Shown: positions 9,110 through 18,531, counted from the first letter of the stretch. The stretch is 64,000 bases of DNA from Luteimonas panaciterrae (GCF_020511115.1 NZ_JAJAVH010000007.1:248001-312000); one strand, 5' to 3'. Notes: generated by a model from the letters alone, not told the origin. Translations and numbers: made by a program.

Positions 9110-10147
9110 TTATTCGAACAACCGCTTGTCCTTGGCGTATTCCTTCGCCTGCGGACGCGTGACCAGGCCGCGCTTGACCAGATCCTGCAGATGCTGGTCG
9201 AGCGTCATCATTCCGTATTGCTGGCCGGTCTGGATCGAGGAATACATCTGCGCGACCTTGTCCTCGCGGATCAGGTTGCGGATGGCCGGGATGCCGACCA
9301 TGATCTCCCACGCCGCGGTACGGCCGCCGCCGACCTTCTTCAGCAGCGCCTGCGAGATCACAGCGCGCAGCGATTCGGACAGCATCGAGCGCACCATCGG
9401 CTTCTCGCCTGCGGGGAACACGTCGATGATACGGTCGATGGTCTTGGCGGCACTGGAGGTGTGCAGCGTGCCGAACACCAGGTGGCCGGTTTCCGCCGCG
9501 GTCAGCGCCAGGCGGATGGTTTCCAGGTCGCGCAATTCGCCGACCAGGATGTAGTCCGGGTCCTCACGCAGCGCCGAACGCAGCGCTTCGTTGAAGCCGT
9601 GCGTGTCGCGATGCACTTCGCGCTGGTTGATCAGGCACTTCTGCGCGGTGTGCACGAATTCGATCGGATCCTCGATGGTGAGGATGTGGCCGTATTCCTG
9701 CTTGTTGATGTGGTCGACCATCGCCGCCAGCGTGGTCGACTTGCCCGAACCGGTCGGGCCGGTGACCAGGATCAGCCCCTGCGGCTGATTGATCAGCTCG
9801 CGGAAGATCGGCGGGCAACCGAGGTCCTCGAGCGAAAGCACGTCCGAGGGCACGGTACGGAACACCGCGCCCGCGCCGCGGTTCTGGTTGAAGGCGTTGA
9901 CGCGGAAGCGCGCCAGGCCCGGAATCTCGAACGAGAAGTCGACCTCGAGGAATTCCTCGTAGTCGCGGCGCTGCTTGTCCGACATGATGTCGTAGACCAG
10001 CGCGTGCACCTGCTTGTGATCGAGCGCCGGAATGTTGATGCGGCGCACATCGCCGTCCACTCGGATCATCGGCGGCAATCCGGCCGACAAATGCAAGTCG
10101 GACGCCTTGTTCTTGACGGAAAACGCCAACAGTTCGGCAATATCCAC
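9110..10147 (-). CDS. pilT: Type IV pilus twitching motility ATPase PilT
   Basis: Starting at a GTG (10147), with AGGGGAG five bases upstream, gives 345 residues, the normal PilT length. N-terminus VDIAELLAFSVKNKASDLHL, Walker A GPTGSGKST (130-138), Asp box TIEDPIEFVH, His box HLVFGTLHTSSA, and the PilT motif AIRNLIREDKVAQM near the C-terminus. This is the main retraction motor, giving twitching motility and DNA uptake. A longer in-frame reading to 10237 has no similarity and would run into the divergent yggS promoter. It is first in the pilT-pilU operon. Confidence 0.96.
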   Translation of the reverse strand: MDIAELLAFSVKNKASDLHLSAGLPPMIRVDGDVRRINIPALDHKQVHALVYDIMSDKQRRDYEEFLEVDFSFEIPGLARFRVNAFNQNRGAGAVFRTVPSDVLSLEDLGCPPIFRELINQPQGLILVTGPTGSGKSTTLAAMVDHINKQEYGHILTIEDPIEFVHTAQKCLINQREVHRDTHGFNEALRSALREDPDYILVGELRDLETIRLALTAAETGHLVFGTLHTSSAAKTIDRIIDVFPAGEKPMVRSMLSESLRAVISQALLKKVGGGRTAAWEIMVGIPAIRNLIREDKVAQMYSSIQTGQQYGMMTLDQHLQDLVKRGLVTRPQAKEYAKDKRLFE

Positions 10148-10256
10148 GCATGCTCCCCTGGTACAACCCACTGGAACGAGTGGGTCCCCAAGCGGCAGTA
10201 TAGCCCCGGTCCCCAGGGCAAAATCCAGCCGCAACAACTTGCAAGGGTATCCGGCT

Positions 10257-10943
10257 TTGTTAGCTCAAGCGCTGCACCGCGTCACGCAACGGCTCGCTGA
10301 TGCCGCACGTAGTGCGGGTCGGCCGGCACCGCGATTGCTGGCGGTCTCCAAGACACAACCCGCCGCCGCGATCGCTGAATTGGCCACCGCGGGCCAGCAT
10401 GCGTTCGGCGAGAACTACGTGCAGGAAGCCCTGGCAAAGCAGACGGAGCTCAAGCAGGCAGAGCCGCACGCCCTGCCGCTGGAATGGCACCTCATCGGCC
10501 ATCTGCAATCGAATAAGGCGCGCGAGGCCGCGACCGCATTCGATTGGGTGCAGACCGTCGACCGCGCCAAGCTGGTCGCCGCCCTCGCCCGCCATCGTCC
10601 GGCCGAATCGCCGCCGCTCAATGTCCTGATCCAGGTCAACATCGACGACGAAACCAGCAAGCATGGTTGCACGCCGCAGGAAGTCCCCTCGCTCGCCGCG
10701 GCCATCGCCGCCGAGCCGCGCCTGCGCCTGCGCGGCCTGATGGCGATTCCCGCACCCGCGCCGGAGGCAGCCGTCCGCCGCGCCGCCTTCGCGCGCATGC
10801 GGCACCTGTTCGAGGCGCTCGCCATCGAACACCCGCAGGTGGATACGCTGTCGATGGGCATGAGCGACGACATCGAACTGGCCGTCGATGAAGGGGCGAC
10901 TCTGGTGCGCGTGGGCACGGCCCTGTTCGGGAAACGGAATTGA
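10257..10943 (+). CDS. yggS: YggS-family pyridoxal phosphate homeostasis protein
   Basis: No ATG fits. A TTG at 10257 (AAGGG nine bases upstream) gives 228 residues, matching the family length of about 230. Motifs: RLLAVSKTQP with the PLP-binding lysine, FGENYVQEA, WHLIGHLQSNKAR, VNIDDETSKHG, GLMAIPAP, LSMGMSDDIELAVDEGATLVRVGTALFG. The fold is a single alanine-racemase-type barrel without the second domain, and it tunes intracellular PLP and amino-acid/keto-acid balance. It is divergent from pilT and directly precedes proC, a widely conserved order. Confidence 0.93.
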   Translation: MLAQALHRVTQRLADAARSAGRPAPRLLAVSKTQPAAAIAELATAGQHAFGENYVQEALAKQTELKQAEPHALPLEWHLIGHLQSNKAREAATAFDWVQTVDRAKLVAALARHRPAESPPLNVLIQVNIDDETSKHGCTPQEVPSLAAAIAAEPRLRLRGLMAIPAPAPEAAVRRAAFARMRHLFEALAIEHPQVDTLSMGMSDDIELAVDEGATLVRVGTALFGKRN

Positions 10944-11006
10944 GCGGACGGCCGTCCCGTTCGACGGGATTGCTATCCTGAGCTTTCCGTTCCAGTGATT
11001 TCGTCC

Positions 11007-11885
11007 ATGCCGACTTCAGATTCTCCCTCCGGCCCCATTGCCTTCATCGGCGGCGGCAACATGGCGCGCAGCCTGATCGGCGGTCTGGTCGCGCGCGGCA
11101 CGTCGGCGGCGTCGATCCGCGTCGCCGAGCCGATGGATGCGCTGCGCGACGGCCTCGCGAAGGACTTCGGCGTTCACGTCTTCTCTGACAACCGTCAAGC
11201 AGCCGACGGTGCCGCCGTCTGGATTCTCGCCGTCAAGCCGCAGGTGATGCGCCAGGTGTGCGAAGCGCTCGCGCCGCTGGCGCAGGAAGCACGTCCGTTG
11301 ATCGTCTCCATCGCCGCCGGCATCACCAGCGCGCAGCTGGGACGCTGGCTCGGCGGGGGCGAGCTGTACGACGGCGGGCTGTCCGACAGCGTGATTCGGA
11401 TCGTGCGCTGCATGCCCAACACCCCCGCCCTGCTCGGCGCGGGCGTGACCGGTCTATTCGCCAACGCCGCGGTCGACGCCGCCGGACACGCGCAGGCCGA
11501 AACGCTGCTGTCCGCCGCCGGCGCGACGGTCTGGATCGAGGACGAGGCACACATGGATGCCGTGACCGCCGTTTCCGGCAGCGGCCCGGCCTACGTGTTC
11601 CTGCTGGCGGAAGCGATGGAAGCCGCGGCGCGATCCGAAGGCCTCTCCGACGACGCGGCACGCACGCTGGTGCTGCAAACGGTACTCGGCGCCGCCCGCA
11701 TGCTCACCGAATCCGGCGAGGCGCCGGCGGAATTGCGCCGCCGCGTGACCTCGCCGGGCGGCACGACCCAGGCCGCCGTCGAAACCTTCGAGGCCGGCGG
11801 CCTGCGCGATCTCGTGGCGCAGGCCATCCGCAATGCCACCGAACGCGGCAAGCAGCTGTCGGCCGCCAACGATGCGGATGCGTGA
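11007..11885 (+). CDS. proC: Pyrroline-5-carboxylate reductase
   Basis: 292 residues from ATG 11007; an in-frame GTG at 10995 is possible. It has the N-terminal Rossmann motif IAFIGGGNMARSLIGGL, the region VRCMPNTPALLGAGVTGL, and the C-terminal family signature VTAVSGSGPAYVFLLAEAM plus RVTSPGGTTQAAVETFEAGGL. It reduces pyrroline-5-carboxylate to proline with NAD(P)H, the last step of proline synthesis, in the cytoplasm. It follows yggS by 63 bp and overlaps the next lipoprotein gene by 14 bp, so the three probably form an operon. Confidence 0.96.
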   Translation: MPTSDSPSGPIAFIGGGNMARSLIGGLVARGTSAASIRVAEPMDALRDGLAKDFGVHVFSDNRQAADGAAVWILAVKPQVMRQVCEALAPLAQEARPLIVSIAAGITSAQLGRWLGGGELYDGGLSDSVIRIVRCMPNTPALLGAGVTGLFANAAVDAAGHAQAETLLSAAGATVWIEDEAHMDAVTAVSGSGPAYVFLLAEAMEAAARSEGLSDDAARTLVLQTVLGAARMLTESGEAPAELRRRVTSPGGTTQAAVETFEAGGLRDLVAQAIRNATERGKQLSAANDADA

Positions 11886-12375
11886 ATTGCATCGGCCCAC
11901 CGCCCTCATCGCAGCAGGGGCCTTCGTACTTCTGCTGCTGACGGCTTGCAGCGGCGGCAGTCCGGACGCCGCCCGCGAGCATGCGAACGCGCAGGCGCGC
12001 GAGGAAGCCCTCGCCCGCGCGGGTGACGCGACGGTGCGCGCGAACGCGATCCCGACCGCCCTGCTCGGCGAAGCGGTGGCGAAGCAATACGGCATCGTCC
12101 GCGGCGACAACGCGGTGATGCTGATGGTCGGTGTGCGCCTGCCCGCGGGCGCGCAGGAAACCGCGCTGCCGGCCCGCGTGACGGCGACGGCGACCGATCT
12201 GCTCGGCAAGCGCCAGACCATCGCCATGCGCGAAGTGCGCAGCGGCGAATTCGTCGACTATGTCGGCACGGCGACGGTGATCGCGCCCGATACACTGCGC
12301 TTCGACATCGCCGTGGATGCCGGCGCGGGTCGCCGCGCGACGCTGCAATTCAACCGCGATTTCTTCCCGCGCTGA
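11872..12375 (+). CDS. DUF4426-like lipoprotein
   Basis: The ATG at 11872 lies inside the end of proC (14-bp overlap) and gives 167 residues. A lipoprotein signal ends in LLTACSG, so the protein should be lipidated at that Cys. The mature part has NAIPTALLGEAVAKQYGIVRGDNAVMLMV, VTATATDLLGKRQTIAMREV and DTLRFDIAV, the DUF4426 pattern. DUF4426 genes are often found beside proC/yggT/metX in gammaproteobacteria; function unknown. Start could also be the next Met codon (11878). Confidence 0.78.
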   Translation: MRMRELHRPTALIAAGAFVLLLLTACSGGSPDAAREHANAQAREEALARAGDATVRANAIPTALLGEAVAKQYGIVRGDNAVMLMVGVRLPAGAQETALPARVTATATDLLGKRQTIAMREVRSGEFVDYVGTATVIAPDTLRFDIAVDAGAGRRATLQFNRDFFPR

Positions 12376-12416
12376 GAGCGCGGCATCGGGCGCCGGCTGC
12401 CGTCAGTACTCGCCGG

Positions 12417-12456
12417 CATCAACGCGCGGTGTCATCAACGCGCGGTGTCATCAACG
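12417..12456 (-). repeat. 16-bp tandem array starting at the doxX stop codon
   Basis: The plus-strand unit CATCAACGCGCGGTGT occurs 2.5 times. On the minus strand each unit carries TGATG, and the first TGA is the doxX stop. Because 16 is not a multiple of three, the three TGA triplets fall in three reading frames. Confidence 0.9.
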
Positions 12457-12846
12457 CTGATTGATCGCATAGCCGCCGGGGCCGAGCAGCGCGATCGCGA
12501 CGGCCGTGAACAGGAACATGCCCTGCAGCTCCAGCGCCCAGCCGCCCTGGCCGTTGAGCTGGCCGAGCTGTCCCGTATGCGCCAGCACGAACGCGAACAG
12601 CATGTTCACCGCCACCAGCACCGCGCCGATCCGCGAGTACCAGCCCAGCAGCAGCAACGCAGGCGCCACCACTTCGCCAACCAGCGCGCCGTAGGCGAGG
12701 AAATGCGGCAAACCATGCGCCCGCAGCATGTCCTCGATCGGGTCCAGGCCATGCTTGAGCTTGGATATGCCGTGCAGCAGGATCAATGCACCCAAGACGA
12801 TGCGCAAAATGAACTTGCCGATGTCCTGTTGGGTGGATGCATTCAT
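12451..12846 (-). CDS. DoxX family membrane protein
   Basis: 131 residues with four hydrophobic segments. Typical DoxX features are the start ILRIVLGALILLHGISKLKHG, the GLP segment before FLAYGALVGEVVAPALLLLG, and ALELQGMFLFTAVAIALLGPGGYAI at the end. DoxX proteins are small inner-membrane proteins linked to thiosulphate:quinone oxidation or redox homeostasis, but most members are uncharacterised. No operon partner is evident. The stop codon is the first unit of a tandem repeat. Confidence 0.88.
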   Translation of the reverse strand: MNASTQQDIGKFILRIVLGALILLHGISKLKHGLDPIEDMLRAHGLPHFLAYGALVGEVVAPALLLLGWYSRIGAVLVAVNMLFAFVLAHTGQLGQLNGQGGWALELQGMFLFTAVAIALLGPGGYAINQR

Positions 12847-12937
12847 GCGTTGGCTCGGGAATTCGAAAATGGAGTGGCGGACATGATCGCAGATATGGTG
12901 GCCGATGGAACGGCCTGCCGGGAATGCCTGGACACTC

Positions 12938-12966
12938 CGTCATCCCAGCTTTCGCTGGGACGACGA
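12938..12966. repeat. REP-like palindrome, copy 1
   Basis: An imperfect palindrome around TCCCAGC-TTTC-GCTGGGA, flanked by CGTCA and CGACG. Its reverse complement matches the element at 35538-35564 closely. Such extragenic palindromes are common in Xanthomonadales genomes. Confidence 0.7.
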
Positions 12967-12976
12967 CATCGAAGCT

Positions 12977-13780
12977 CTAAGCGTGGCTTCTTTGCCAAGC
13001 GCGGATGATCGCCGCCATCTCTCGCACGCCATCCGACAAAGCTGCCGGACCAGGCTGCAGGATCACAGGCGACTTGATTTCGTACAGTTCGCCATCGCGC
13101 ACGGCCGGAATCGCTTCCCAGCCCACACGCGCCGCGACCTTGTCGGGACGGAACTTCTTGCCGCACCACGAACCCAGGATGATGTCGGGCGCGCGGTGAA
13201 TCACCTCGCCGGGATCGGCAAGGATGCGTTGCTTCGCCAGCGGTTCGGCGGCGTGCTCCGGGAAGACGTCGTCACCACCGGCGATGCGGATCAGCTCGGC
13301 GACCCATTGAATGCCGGTGATCGGCGGTTCGTCCCATTCCTCGAAATAGACGCGCGGCCGATGCGTGAACTCCGCGGCCTCGGCCGCGATGGCATCAAGC
13401 CCACGCTGCAATTCGTCCGCATAGGCATTCGCTTTTTCGGAGGCTCCCACCAGCGCGCCGAGCCGGCGGATGTAATCGAGGATACCGTCGACACTGCGGT
13501 GATTGCTGATCCACACCTCGACCCCGCGGCGAATCAATTCCGCGGCGATCTCCGCCTGGATGTCGGAAAAGCCGATCACGAAATCCGGCCGCAGCTTCAG
13601 GATCTCCTCGATCTTGGCGCTGGTGAAGGCACTGACCTTCGGCTTTTCCTTGCGTGCGATCGCAGGCCGCACGGTGAAGCCGCTGATGCCGACGATGCGA
13701 TGCTGCTCGCCGAGCGCGTACAAGGTCTCGGTGGGTTCTTCGGTCAGGCAGACGATCCGTTGCGGGCCCGAGAGCCTCAC
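12977..13780 (-). CDS. BtuF/FecB-fold cobalamin- or metallophore-binding protein, no signal peptide
   Basis: The GTG at 13780 overlaps the pdxH stop by 4 bp (GTGA) and gives 267 residues. It has the periplasmic-binding fold of class [109 protein letters not shown], and a C-terminal [15 protein letters not shown]. Such proteins normally bind vitamin B12 or siderophores for an ABC importer. Here no signal peptide or lipobox precedes the fold and no permease or ATPase is nearby. It could be a cytoplasmic corrinoid/haem-binding protein or be exported some other way. Coupling to pdxH is clear from the overlap. Confidence 0.8.
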   Translation of the reverse strand: MRLSGPQRIVCLTEEPTETLYALGEQHRIVGISGFTVRPAIARKEKPKVSAFTSAKIEEILKLRPDFVIGFSDIQAEIAAELIRRGVEVWISNHRSVDGILDYIRRLGALVGASEKANAYADELQRGLDAIAAEAAEFTHRPRVYFEEWDEPPITGIQWVAELIRIAGGDDVFPEHAAEPLAKQRILADPGEVIHRAPDIILGSWCGKKFRPDKVAARVGWEAIPAVRDGELYEIKSPVILQPGPAALSDGVREMAAIIRAWQRSHA

Positions 13781-14379
13781 GGATACAGCATCCGCTTGCG
13801 CCAGACGCCGGCCTGGTCGCGCTCGTACAACCAGCGCTCGTGCAGACGGTAGGTGGCCGCGTACCAGAACTCGATCCGGCGCGGCCGCACGCGGAAGCCG
13901 GTCCAGCCGACCGGCCGTGGCACGTCGCGCCCTTCGAATTCCTTGCGCGCCTGTTCGATGCGCTGCTCGAACACATCCCGGCTTTCCAATGTTTCCGACT
14001 GGCGCGAGGCCCATGCGCCCAGCTGGCTGTCGCGCGGGCGCGAGGCGAAGTACGCGTCGGCTTCCTCGTCGGGCACGGTATGCACGCGCCCTTCGATCCG
14101 CACCTGCACGCCATCGCCGATGCGCGGCCAGTGGAACAGCAGCGCGGCGAAGGGATTGGATTGCAGTTCGCAGCCCTTGCGTCCGTCCAGATGCGTGTAG
14201 AACACGAATCCGCGCTCGTCGTGCGCCTTCAACAACACGGTGCGCAGCGAGGGAACGCCGCCGATGGTGGCGGTAGCCAGGTACATCGCGGTGCGGTCGG
14301 GTTCGCCGACGGCCTGCGCCTGGTCGAACAGACGGTCGAATGTGGCCAGGGCTTCGGCGTAGAGATCGGGGTCTGTCAT
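13777..14379 (-). CDS. pdxH: Pyridoxamine 5'-phosphate oxidase
   Basis: ATG at 14379 gives 200 residues, the usual length. Motifs: [49 protein letters not shown] (FMN site), [27 protein letters not shown], and [20 protein letters not shown] followed by the terminal KRMLYP. The FMN-dependent enzyme oxidises pyridoxine or pyridoxamine phosphate to PLP. Its start is only 17 bp from the divergent kinase gene, so the two promoters must overlap or lie inside the opposite coding regions. It is translationally coupled to the downstream binding protein. Confidence 0.95.
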   Translation of the reverse strand: MTDPDLYAEALATFDRLFDQAQAVGEPDRTAMYLATATIGGVPSLRTVLLKAHDERGFVFYTHLDGRKGCELQSNPFAALLFHWPRIGDGVQVRIEGRVHTVPDEEADAYFASRPRDSQLGAWASRQSETLESRDVFEQRIEQARKEFEGRDVPRPVGWTGFRVRPRRIEFWYAATYRLHERWLYERDQAGVWRKRMLYP

Positions 14380-14396
14380 TGCGTTATTGTGGCGCG

Positions 14397-15203
14397 ATGC
14401 AAGCCTCCGCGCATCCCGCCGGCTACCCCGAAAACGTCGTCGCGGGCATTCTTGACGATATCTTGACGCACGACGGCACCGCCATTTACGCCATCGCCGG
14501 GCTGCAGGGTAGCGGCAAGTCGACGCTGGCGGCACAGGTCGCGGCGCTCGCGGCCTCGCGGGGCCGGCGCGTCGCCGTGGTCTCCATCGACGATTTCTAC
14601 CTGGATCGTGACGACCGCGAACGGCTCGCCCGCGAAGTGCATCCGCTGCTCGCCACGCGCGGCCCGCCGGGCACGCACGATCTCGCGCTTGCGCGGGAAA
14701 CACTGGACGCGCTGCGCTCAGGCCATCCGGCGCGGCTGCCGCGCTTCGACAAGCTCGCCGACCGGCGCCTGCCGGCATCGCAATGGCCGCATGTCGAAGA
14801 GGCAGACCTGACCATCTTCGAAGGCTGGTTCCTGAAGACCCCGCCGCAATCCGAGGCCGAACTCGTCACGCCGATCAACGCGCTCGAACGCGACGAGGAC
14901 GGCGACGGCCGCTGGCGCCGCTATTGCAATGATGCGCTCGGCCGCGATTACCCGGCGCTCTGGGCATGCATCGATCGCCTGCTGTTCCTGCAAGGTCCCG
15001 GTTTCGATGTGGTGCCGGCGTGGCGCTGGCAACAAGAGCAGGCGTTGCAAGCGGCACAGCCGCAACGCCAAGCGATGTCGCGCGCGCAGGTCGAACGCTT
15101 CGTGCAGTTCTTCGAGCGCACCAGCCGGCAGGCCTTGCGCACGCTGCCGGACATCGCCGAGACCGTCGTCCGGCTGGATGCCGGACGCGGCATCGTGCCG
15201 TAG
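14397..15203 (+). CDS. D-glycerate 3-kinase-like P-loop kinase
   Basis: 268 residues from ATG 14397. The Walker A is GLQGSGKST (35-43); [21 protein letters not shown] follows, and [18 protein letters not shown] and [11 protein letters not shown] are shared with plant-type glycerate kinases and YgfP-like proteins. [10 protein letters not shown] and the C-terminal [13 protein letters not shown] also fit. Members phosphorylate D-glycerate to 3-phosphoglycerate, but close relatives are uncharacterised kinases of the uridine/pantothenate-kinase fold. Cytoplasmic. Divergent from pdxH. Confidence 0.82.
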   Translation: MQASAHPAGYPENVVAGILDDILTHDGTAIYAIAGLQGSGKSTLAAQVAALAASRGRRVAVVSIDDFYLDRDDRERLAREVHPLLATRGPPGTHDLALARETLDALRSGHPARLPRFDKLADRRLPASQWPHVEEADLTIFEGWFLKTPPQSEAELVTPINALERDEDGDGRWRRYCNDALGRDYPALWACIDRLLFLQGPGFDVVPAWRWQQEQALQAAQPQRQAMSRAQVERFVQFFERTSRQALRTLPDIAETVVRLDAGRGIVP

Positions 15204-15237
15204 CCGCGCCCGTCGCGCAGCCACGGCACTCGATCAG

Positions 15238-15441
15238 TTACTGAACGATGAAAGTGATGCGCAGATTGACGCGCCACTCGGTGATGTTGCCGGCATCGTC
15301 GGTGACCGCCTTGATCTCGTTCACCCATACCCCCTTGATGCCTTTCACCGTTTCGGAAGCTTTCTTCAGGCCGTGCTTGACCGCATCCTCGATGCTGACG
15401 TTGGAGGAAGCGTTGAGTTCGATGACCTTGGCGACGGACAT
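15238..15441 (-). CDS. Dodecin family flavin-binding protein
   Basis: 67 residues. The sequence VAKVIELNASSNVSIEDAVKHGL plus the central Trp (GVWVNEIKAV) and terminal WRVNLRITFIV is characteristic of dodecin. Dodecins assemble as hollow dodecamers that store flavins (FMN, riboflavin or lumichrome), stacking the ligand between symmetry-related tryptophans. A GGAGACTCC-like ribosome site is just upstream. The gene is convergent with the kinase at 15203, and the two stops are 34 bp apart. Confidence 0.9.
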   Translation of the reverse strand: MSVAKVIELNASSNVSIEDAVKHGLKKASETVKGIKGVWVNEIKAVTDDAGNITEWRVNLRITFIVQ

Positions 15442-15545
15442 GGGAGTCTCCTGTCTGGGGCGGCGATTCGCCGGGGACGCCTACCCTAAGCCCGGCGGTG
15501 TTAAGAGAACGCTTGCCGCGCGCATTCGCTGCTAGCATGCGAGGC

Positions 15546-16220
15546 ATGTGTTCCAGCGCCAATCCCGGACCCGATTCCGGCACCAATTCCGACGCCGACA
15601 CTGACCGCGCCACCGCTTCTGGCACGGCACTGCCGGCCATGCACGGCGTCTCGGCTCCGAACCTGGTCCTGGTCGGTCCGATGGGCTCCGGCAAGTCATC
15701 CATCGGCCGGCGCCTGGCCGAGCGTTTCGGGCTGGTGTTCGTGGACGCGGACCGCGAGATCGAAGCGCGCACCGGCGTCAGCATCAACACCATCTTCGAA
15801 TGCGAGGGAGAGGCGGGATTCCGCGAGCGCGAGCGCGCCACCCTGGCCGAGCTGATGAACGCCAGCGACACCGTGATCGCCACCGGCGGTGGCGCCGTGC
15901 TCGATGCGCAGACACGCCGGATGCTGCGCGAGCGCGGCTTCGTGGTGCACTTGCATGTCAGCGTCGAACAGCAGCTCGAGCGACTGGCGCGCGACCGCAC
16001 GCGGCCGCTGCTGGCCGGCCCCGATCGCGAGGGCGTGCTGAAGCGGTTGTCGGAAGCGCGCGAGCCGCTGTACGTCGAGGCCTCGCACCTGCGTTTCGAC
16101 ACCGATGCACTGACGACGGCCGAAGCCGCTTCGAAACTCGGACATCTCCTGGACACCCATTGGCGGCACGCGACCGGCATCGACCCCGGTGCGGCGCGAG
16201 ACGCAGGCATGAACGCATGA
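15546..16220 (+). CDS. aroK: Shikimate kinase
   Basis: From ATG 15546 the protein has 224 residues. The first 37 are a Ser/Thr/Ala/Asp-rich extension not found in standard AroK. An alternative ATG at 15639 gives 193 residues, nearer the normal length, and may be the true start. Motifs: Walker [49 protein letters not shown] (shikimate-binding Asp/Arg), [11 protein letters not shown], and [12 protein letters not shown] in the lid. It phosphorylates shikimate in the aromatic amino-acid pathway. It overlaps aroB by 4 bp (ATGA). Confidence 0.9.
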   Translation: MCSSANPGPDSGTNSDADTDRATASGTALPAMHGVSAPNLVLVGPMGSGKSSIGRRLAERFGLVFVDADREIEARTGVSINTIFECEGEAGFRERERATLAELMNASDTVIATGGGAVLDAQTRRMLRERGFVVHLHVSVEQQLERLARDRTRPLLAGPDREGVLKRLSEAREPLYVEASHLRFDTDALTTAEAASKLGHLLDTHWRHATGIDPGAARDAGMNA

Positions 16221-17323
16221 CAGACAGACGCACGGTCGCCGTCGGCGGCACGCAGCCCTACACCATCACCATCGCGCCGGGGCTTCTCGATGACGGCGCG
16301 CTTCTTGCCGCGTATTTGCGCGGTCGTCACGCCCTTGTCGTCAGCGACGGTCATGTGGCGCCGCTCTACGGGCAGGCCGTGGTGGAAGCCCTGCGCAGCC
16401 AGCGCCCGGATGCGCGAATCGAATCGCATGTGATCCCGCCGGGCGAATCGTCAAAGACATTGGCGAATTTCGGCGGCGCCGTCGATGCGCTCGCAACGCT
16501 TGGGGCCACGCGCGATGCCTGCGTGTACGCGCTCGGCGGCGGCGTGGTCGGCGATCTCGCCGGTTTCGCCGCGGCCTGCTGGATGCGCGGCATCGATTGC
16601 GTGCAGCTGCCGACCACATTGCTGGCGATGGTGGATTCCTCGGTCGGCGGCAAGACCGCGGTCGATCTGTCGCAGGGCAAGAATCTGGTCGGCGCGTTCC
16701 ATCCGCCGCGCGCGGTGCTCGCCGACACGGCCACCCTGCGCACCTTGCCCGCACGCGAGTTGCGGGCCGGTTTCGCCGAAGTGATCAAGTACGGCGCGAT
16801 CGCTGACGCGCCTTTCCTCGATTGGCTGGACGCCAACGCCGACGCACTGCTCTCCGGCGACGACAGTGCCCTTGCCGAAGCCATCGCGCGCAGCTGCGCG
16901 CACAAGGCGGCGATCGTCGAACGCGATCCGTTCGAGCGCGGCGATCGCGCTCTGCTCAATCTCGGCCACACCTTCGGTCACGCCATCGAGACGGAGCAGG
17001 GCTACGGCAGCCCCGACAACGACAACTTCAACCACGGCGAGGCGGTGGCGATCGGCATGGTGCTGGCGGCGCGGTTGTCGCGAACGCTTGGCCTGGCTTC
17101 CGAAGCCGACGTCGAGATCCTGCGCGCACTGCTGCAACGTTTCGGGTTGCCCGTTTCGCTGCCGAAATCGCTGGACGCCGAGGCGCTGCTCGCGCACATG
17201 CGCCTGGACAAGAAGGCGCAGGCCAGCGGCCTGCGCTTCGTGCTCTGGGACGGGATCGGGCGCGCGCGCGTGGTCGCGGATGTCGCGGAAGACGCCGTGC
17301 TCGCGGCGCTGCGGGCAGGTTAA
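16217..17323 (+). CDS. aroB: 3-dehydroquinate synthase
   Basis: 368 residues, normal for AroB. Conserved sites: NAD region [55 protein letters not shown], and three zinc ligands in [10 protein letters not shown] (Glu), [12 protein letters not shown] (His) and [10 protein letters not shown] (His). It converts DAHP to 3-dehydroquinate, the second step of the shikimate pathway. The gene is translationally coupled to aroK. Its TAA stop overlaps the convergent cupin stop within a TTAA. Confidence 0.97.
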   Translation: MTDRRTVAVGGTQPYTITIAPGLLDDGALLAAYLRGRHALVVSDGHVAPLYGQAVVEALRSQRPDARIESHVIPPGESSKTLANFGGAVDALATLGATRDACVYALGGGVVGDLAGFAAACWMRGIDCVQLPTTLLAMVDSSVGGKTAVDLSQGKNLVGAFHPPRAVLADTATLRTLPARELRAGFAEVIKYGAIADAPFLDWLDANADALLSGDDSALAEAIARSCAHKAAIVERDPFERGDRALLNLGHTFGHAIETEQGYGSPDNDNFNHGEAVAIGMVLAARLSRTLGLASEADVEILRALLQRFGLPVSLPKSLDAEALLAHMRLDKKAQASGLRFVLWDGIGRARVVADVAEDAVLAALRAG

Positions 17324-17631
17324 ACGCTGCCTTCCCTCTCGATCACCAGAATGCGTGCCTGTCCCACGGGATGCGCCGCATGCTCCATGCCCTCGTGGGC
17401 ATGGAAAACATCGCCGGGCTGTAGAACGACGACGTTTTCCCGGCCCTCTTCGCGATAGCGCATCTCGACGGCACCGTCGAGAACGACGAACACTTCCTGC
17501 CCATCGTTGACGTGCCACGGATAGGGCTGATCGGTCCAATGCAGGCGCGTGGTGATGCCCTGCATGTTGGCGATCTCCAACGCACCCCAGGGGCGATCGG
17601 CGGTGAACTCGCGGCTCCGGACGATTTTCAT
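17320..17631 (-). CDS. Small cupin protein
   Basis: ATG at 17631 gives 103 residues forming one cupin barrel. Motif 1 is [19 protein letters not shown] (a variant with one His) and motif 2 is [19 protein letters not shown]. The remaining metal ligands and the short length suggest a sugar-phosphate-isomerase-like or regulatory cupin; no substrate can be assigned. It is 22 bp downstream of the MBL-fold gene on the same strand and probably co-transcribed with it. Confidence 0.8.
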   Translation of the reverse strand: MKIVRSREFTADRPWGALEIANMQGITTRLHWTDQPYPWHVNDGQEVFVVLDGAVEMRYREEGRENVVVLQPGDVFHAHEGMEHAAHPVGQARILVIEREGSV

Positions 17632-17653
17632 GAGCTTCGCTCCCGCCCGCGGT

Positions 17654-18463
17654 TCAGAACGGCAGCGCCAGTTCGACACGCTTGCCCGGCTCCAGGGAGA
17701 TCAGGCGCGCGCCGATACCGAGCGTGTCGAAGCTGAAGGCAAGATCCGCCTGCGATTCCTTGAAATGCACCCAGCCGCGGTTATGCACGGCGACGATCTT
17801 GGCCTGCGGAAACGCATGCGCGGTTTCGATGGCGTCGTTGCTGTCCATCGTCATGCGGAACGGCCCGCGGGGTTTCGCCGAGCCGGTGAAGACGATGACC
17901 AGTTTCGGCGAATAGCGCCGTGCGATTTCGGCGATTCCGTCGTACCAGACGGTGTCGCCGGTGACGTAGATCGCATCACCCGGCTGCTCGCGGCCGATCA
18001 ACAGGCCGATCACTTCGCCGGAAATCGGTTCGATGCCCGCCGGTCCATGCCTGGCCGGCGCGCCGGTGACGAACAGTTTGTCGCCGGCCTGATTCACGAA
18101 CTCGACGGTTTCAAAGGGCTGCAATCCACGGGCGTTGCCGCCGAGGCGCTGCGCGCCATCCACGGTGGTGAACGTGGCGGCCGCCTTCGCCAGCAGGCCG
18201 CGGCCGGAACGATCCAGGTTGTCCAGGTGCTGGTCATGGCTGAGCAGCACGGCGTCCACCGGACCGATGTCGTCGATCGCGATCGCCGGCCCCTCCGTCT
18301 TCTCCATGTGCACGGGCTGCTTCTGGAACAGGCCCGGGGGATCGAAGGTCGGATCGGTCAGCAGGCGCAAGCCGCCGATCTCGATCAGGGCGGTCGGGCC
18401 GCCGATCAGGGTGAGGCCGACCGAGGTTTCGGTGGGCGCGACGGTGTCGAGCAATGCGTTCAT
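17654..18463 (-). CDS. MBL-fold metal-dependent hydrolase (UlaG-like)
   Basis: 269 residues from ATG 18463. The beta-lactamase-superfamily fold is visible: LIGGPTALIEIGGLRLLTDPTFD, metal motif LLSHDQHLDN (an HxxxHLDN variant of HxHxDH), VTGAPARHGP, YVTGDTVWYDG, and a late VAVHNRGWVHF. It resembles the UlaG/RomA-like cytoplasmic group, but the substrate is unknown. It is divergent from a GlxA-type regulator, and that arrangement suggests local control. The following cupin gene is likely in the same operon. Confidence 0.85.
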   Translation of the reverse strand: MNALLDTVAPTETSVGLTLIGGPTALIEIGGLRLLTDPTFDPPGLFQKQPVHMEKTEGPAIAIDDIGPVDAVLLSHDQHLDNLDRSGRGLLAKAAATFTTVDGAQRLGGNARGLQPFETVEFVNQAGDKLFVTGAPARHGPAGIEPISGEVIGLLIGREQPGDAIYVTGDTVWYDGIAEIARRYSPKLVIVFTGSAKPRGPFRMTMDSNDAIETAHAFPQAKIVAVHNRGWVHFKESQADLAFSFDTLGIGARLISLEPGKRVELALPF

Positions 18464-18531
18464 CGGAAAATTCCGTACTCGCGGTGTGGGGAGGCCATTC
18501 TGGAAATCCCCCGCCCTCGCCGATAGTGGCC

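Noticed and set aside
7934-10300. A 788-codon open frame on the plus strand across pilU and pilT
   Set aside because: It is antisense to two clearly conserved genes; its His/Arg/Asp-rich composition is a typical shadow of high-GC coding DNA.
13780-14400. A cobalamin riboswitch near the BtuF-like gene
   Set aside because: There is no leader; the gene begins on the pdxH stop codon and only 17 bp separate pdxH from its divergent neighbour.
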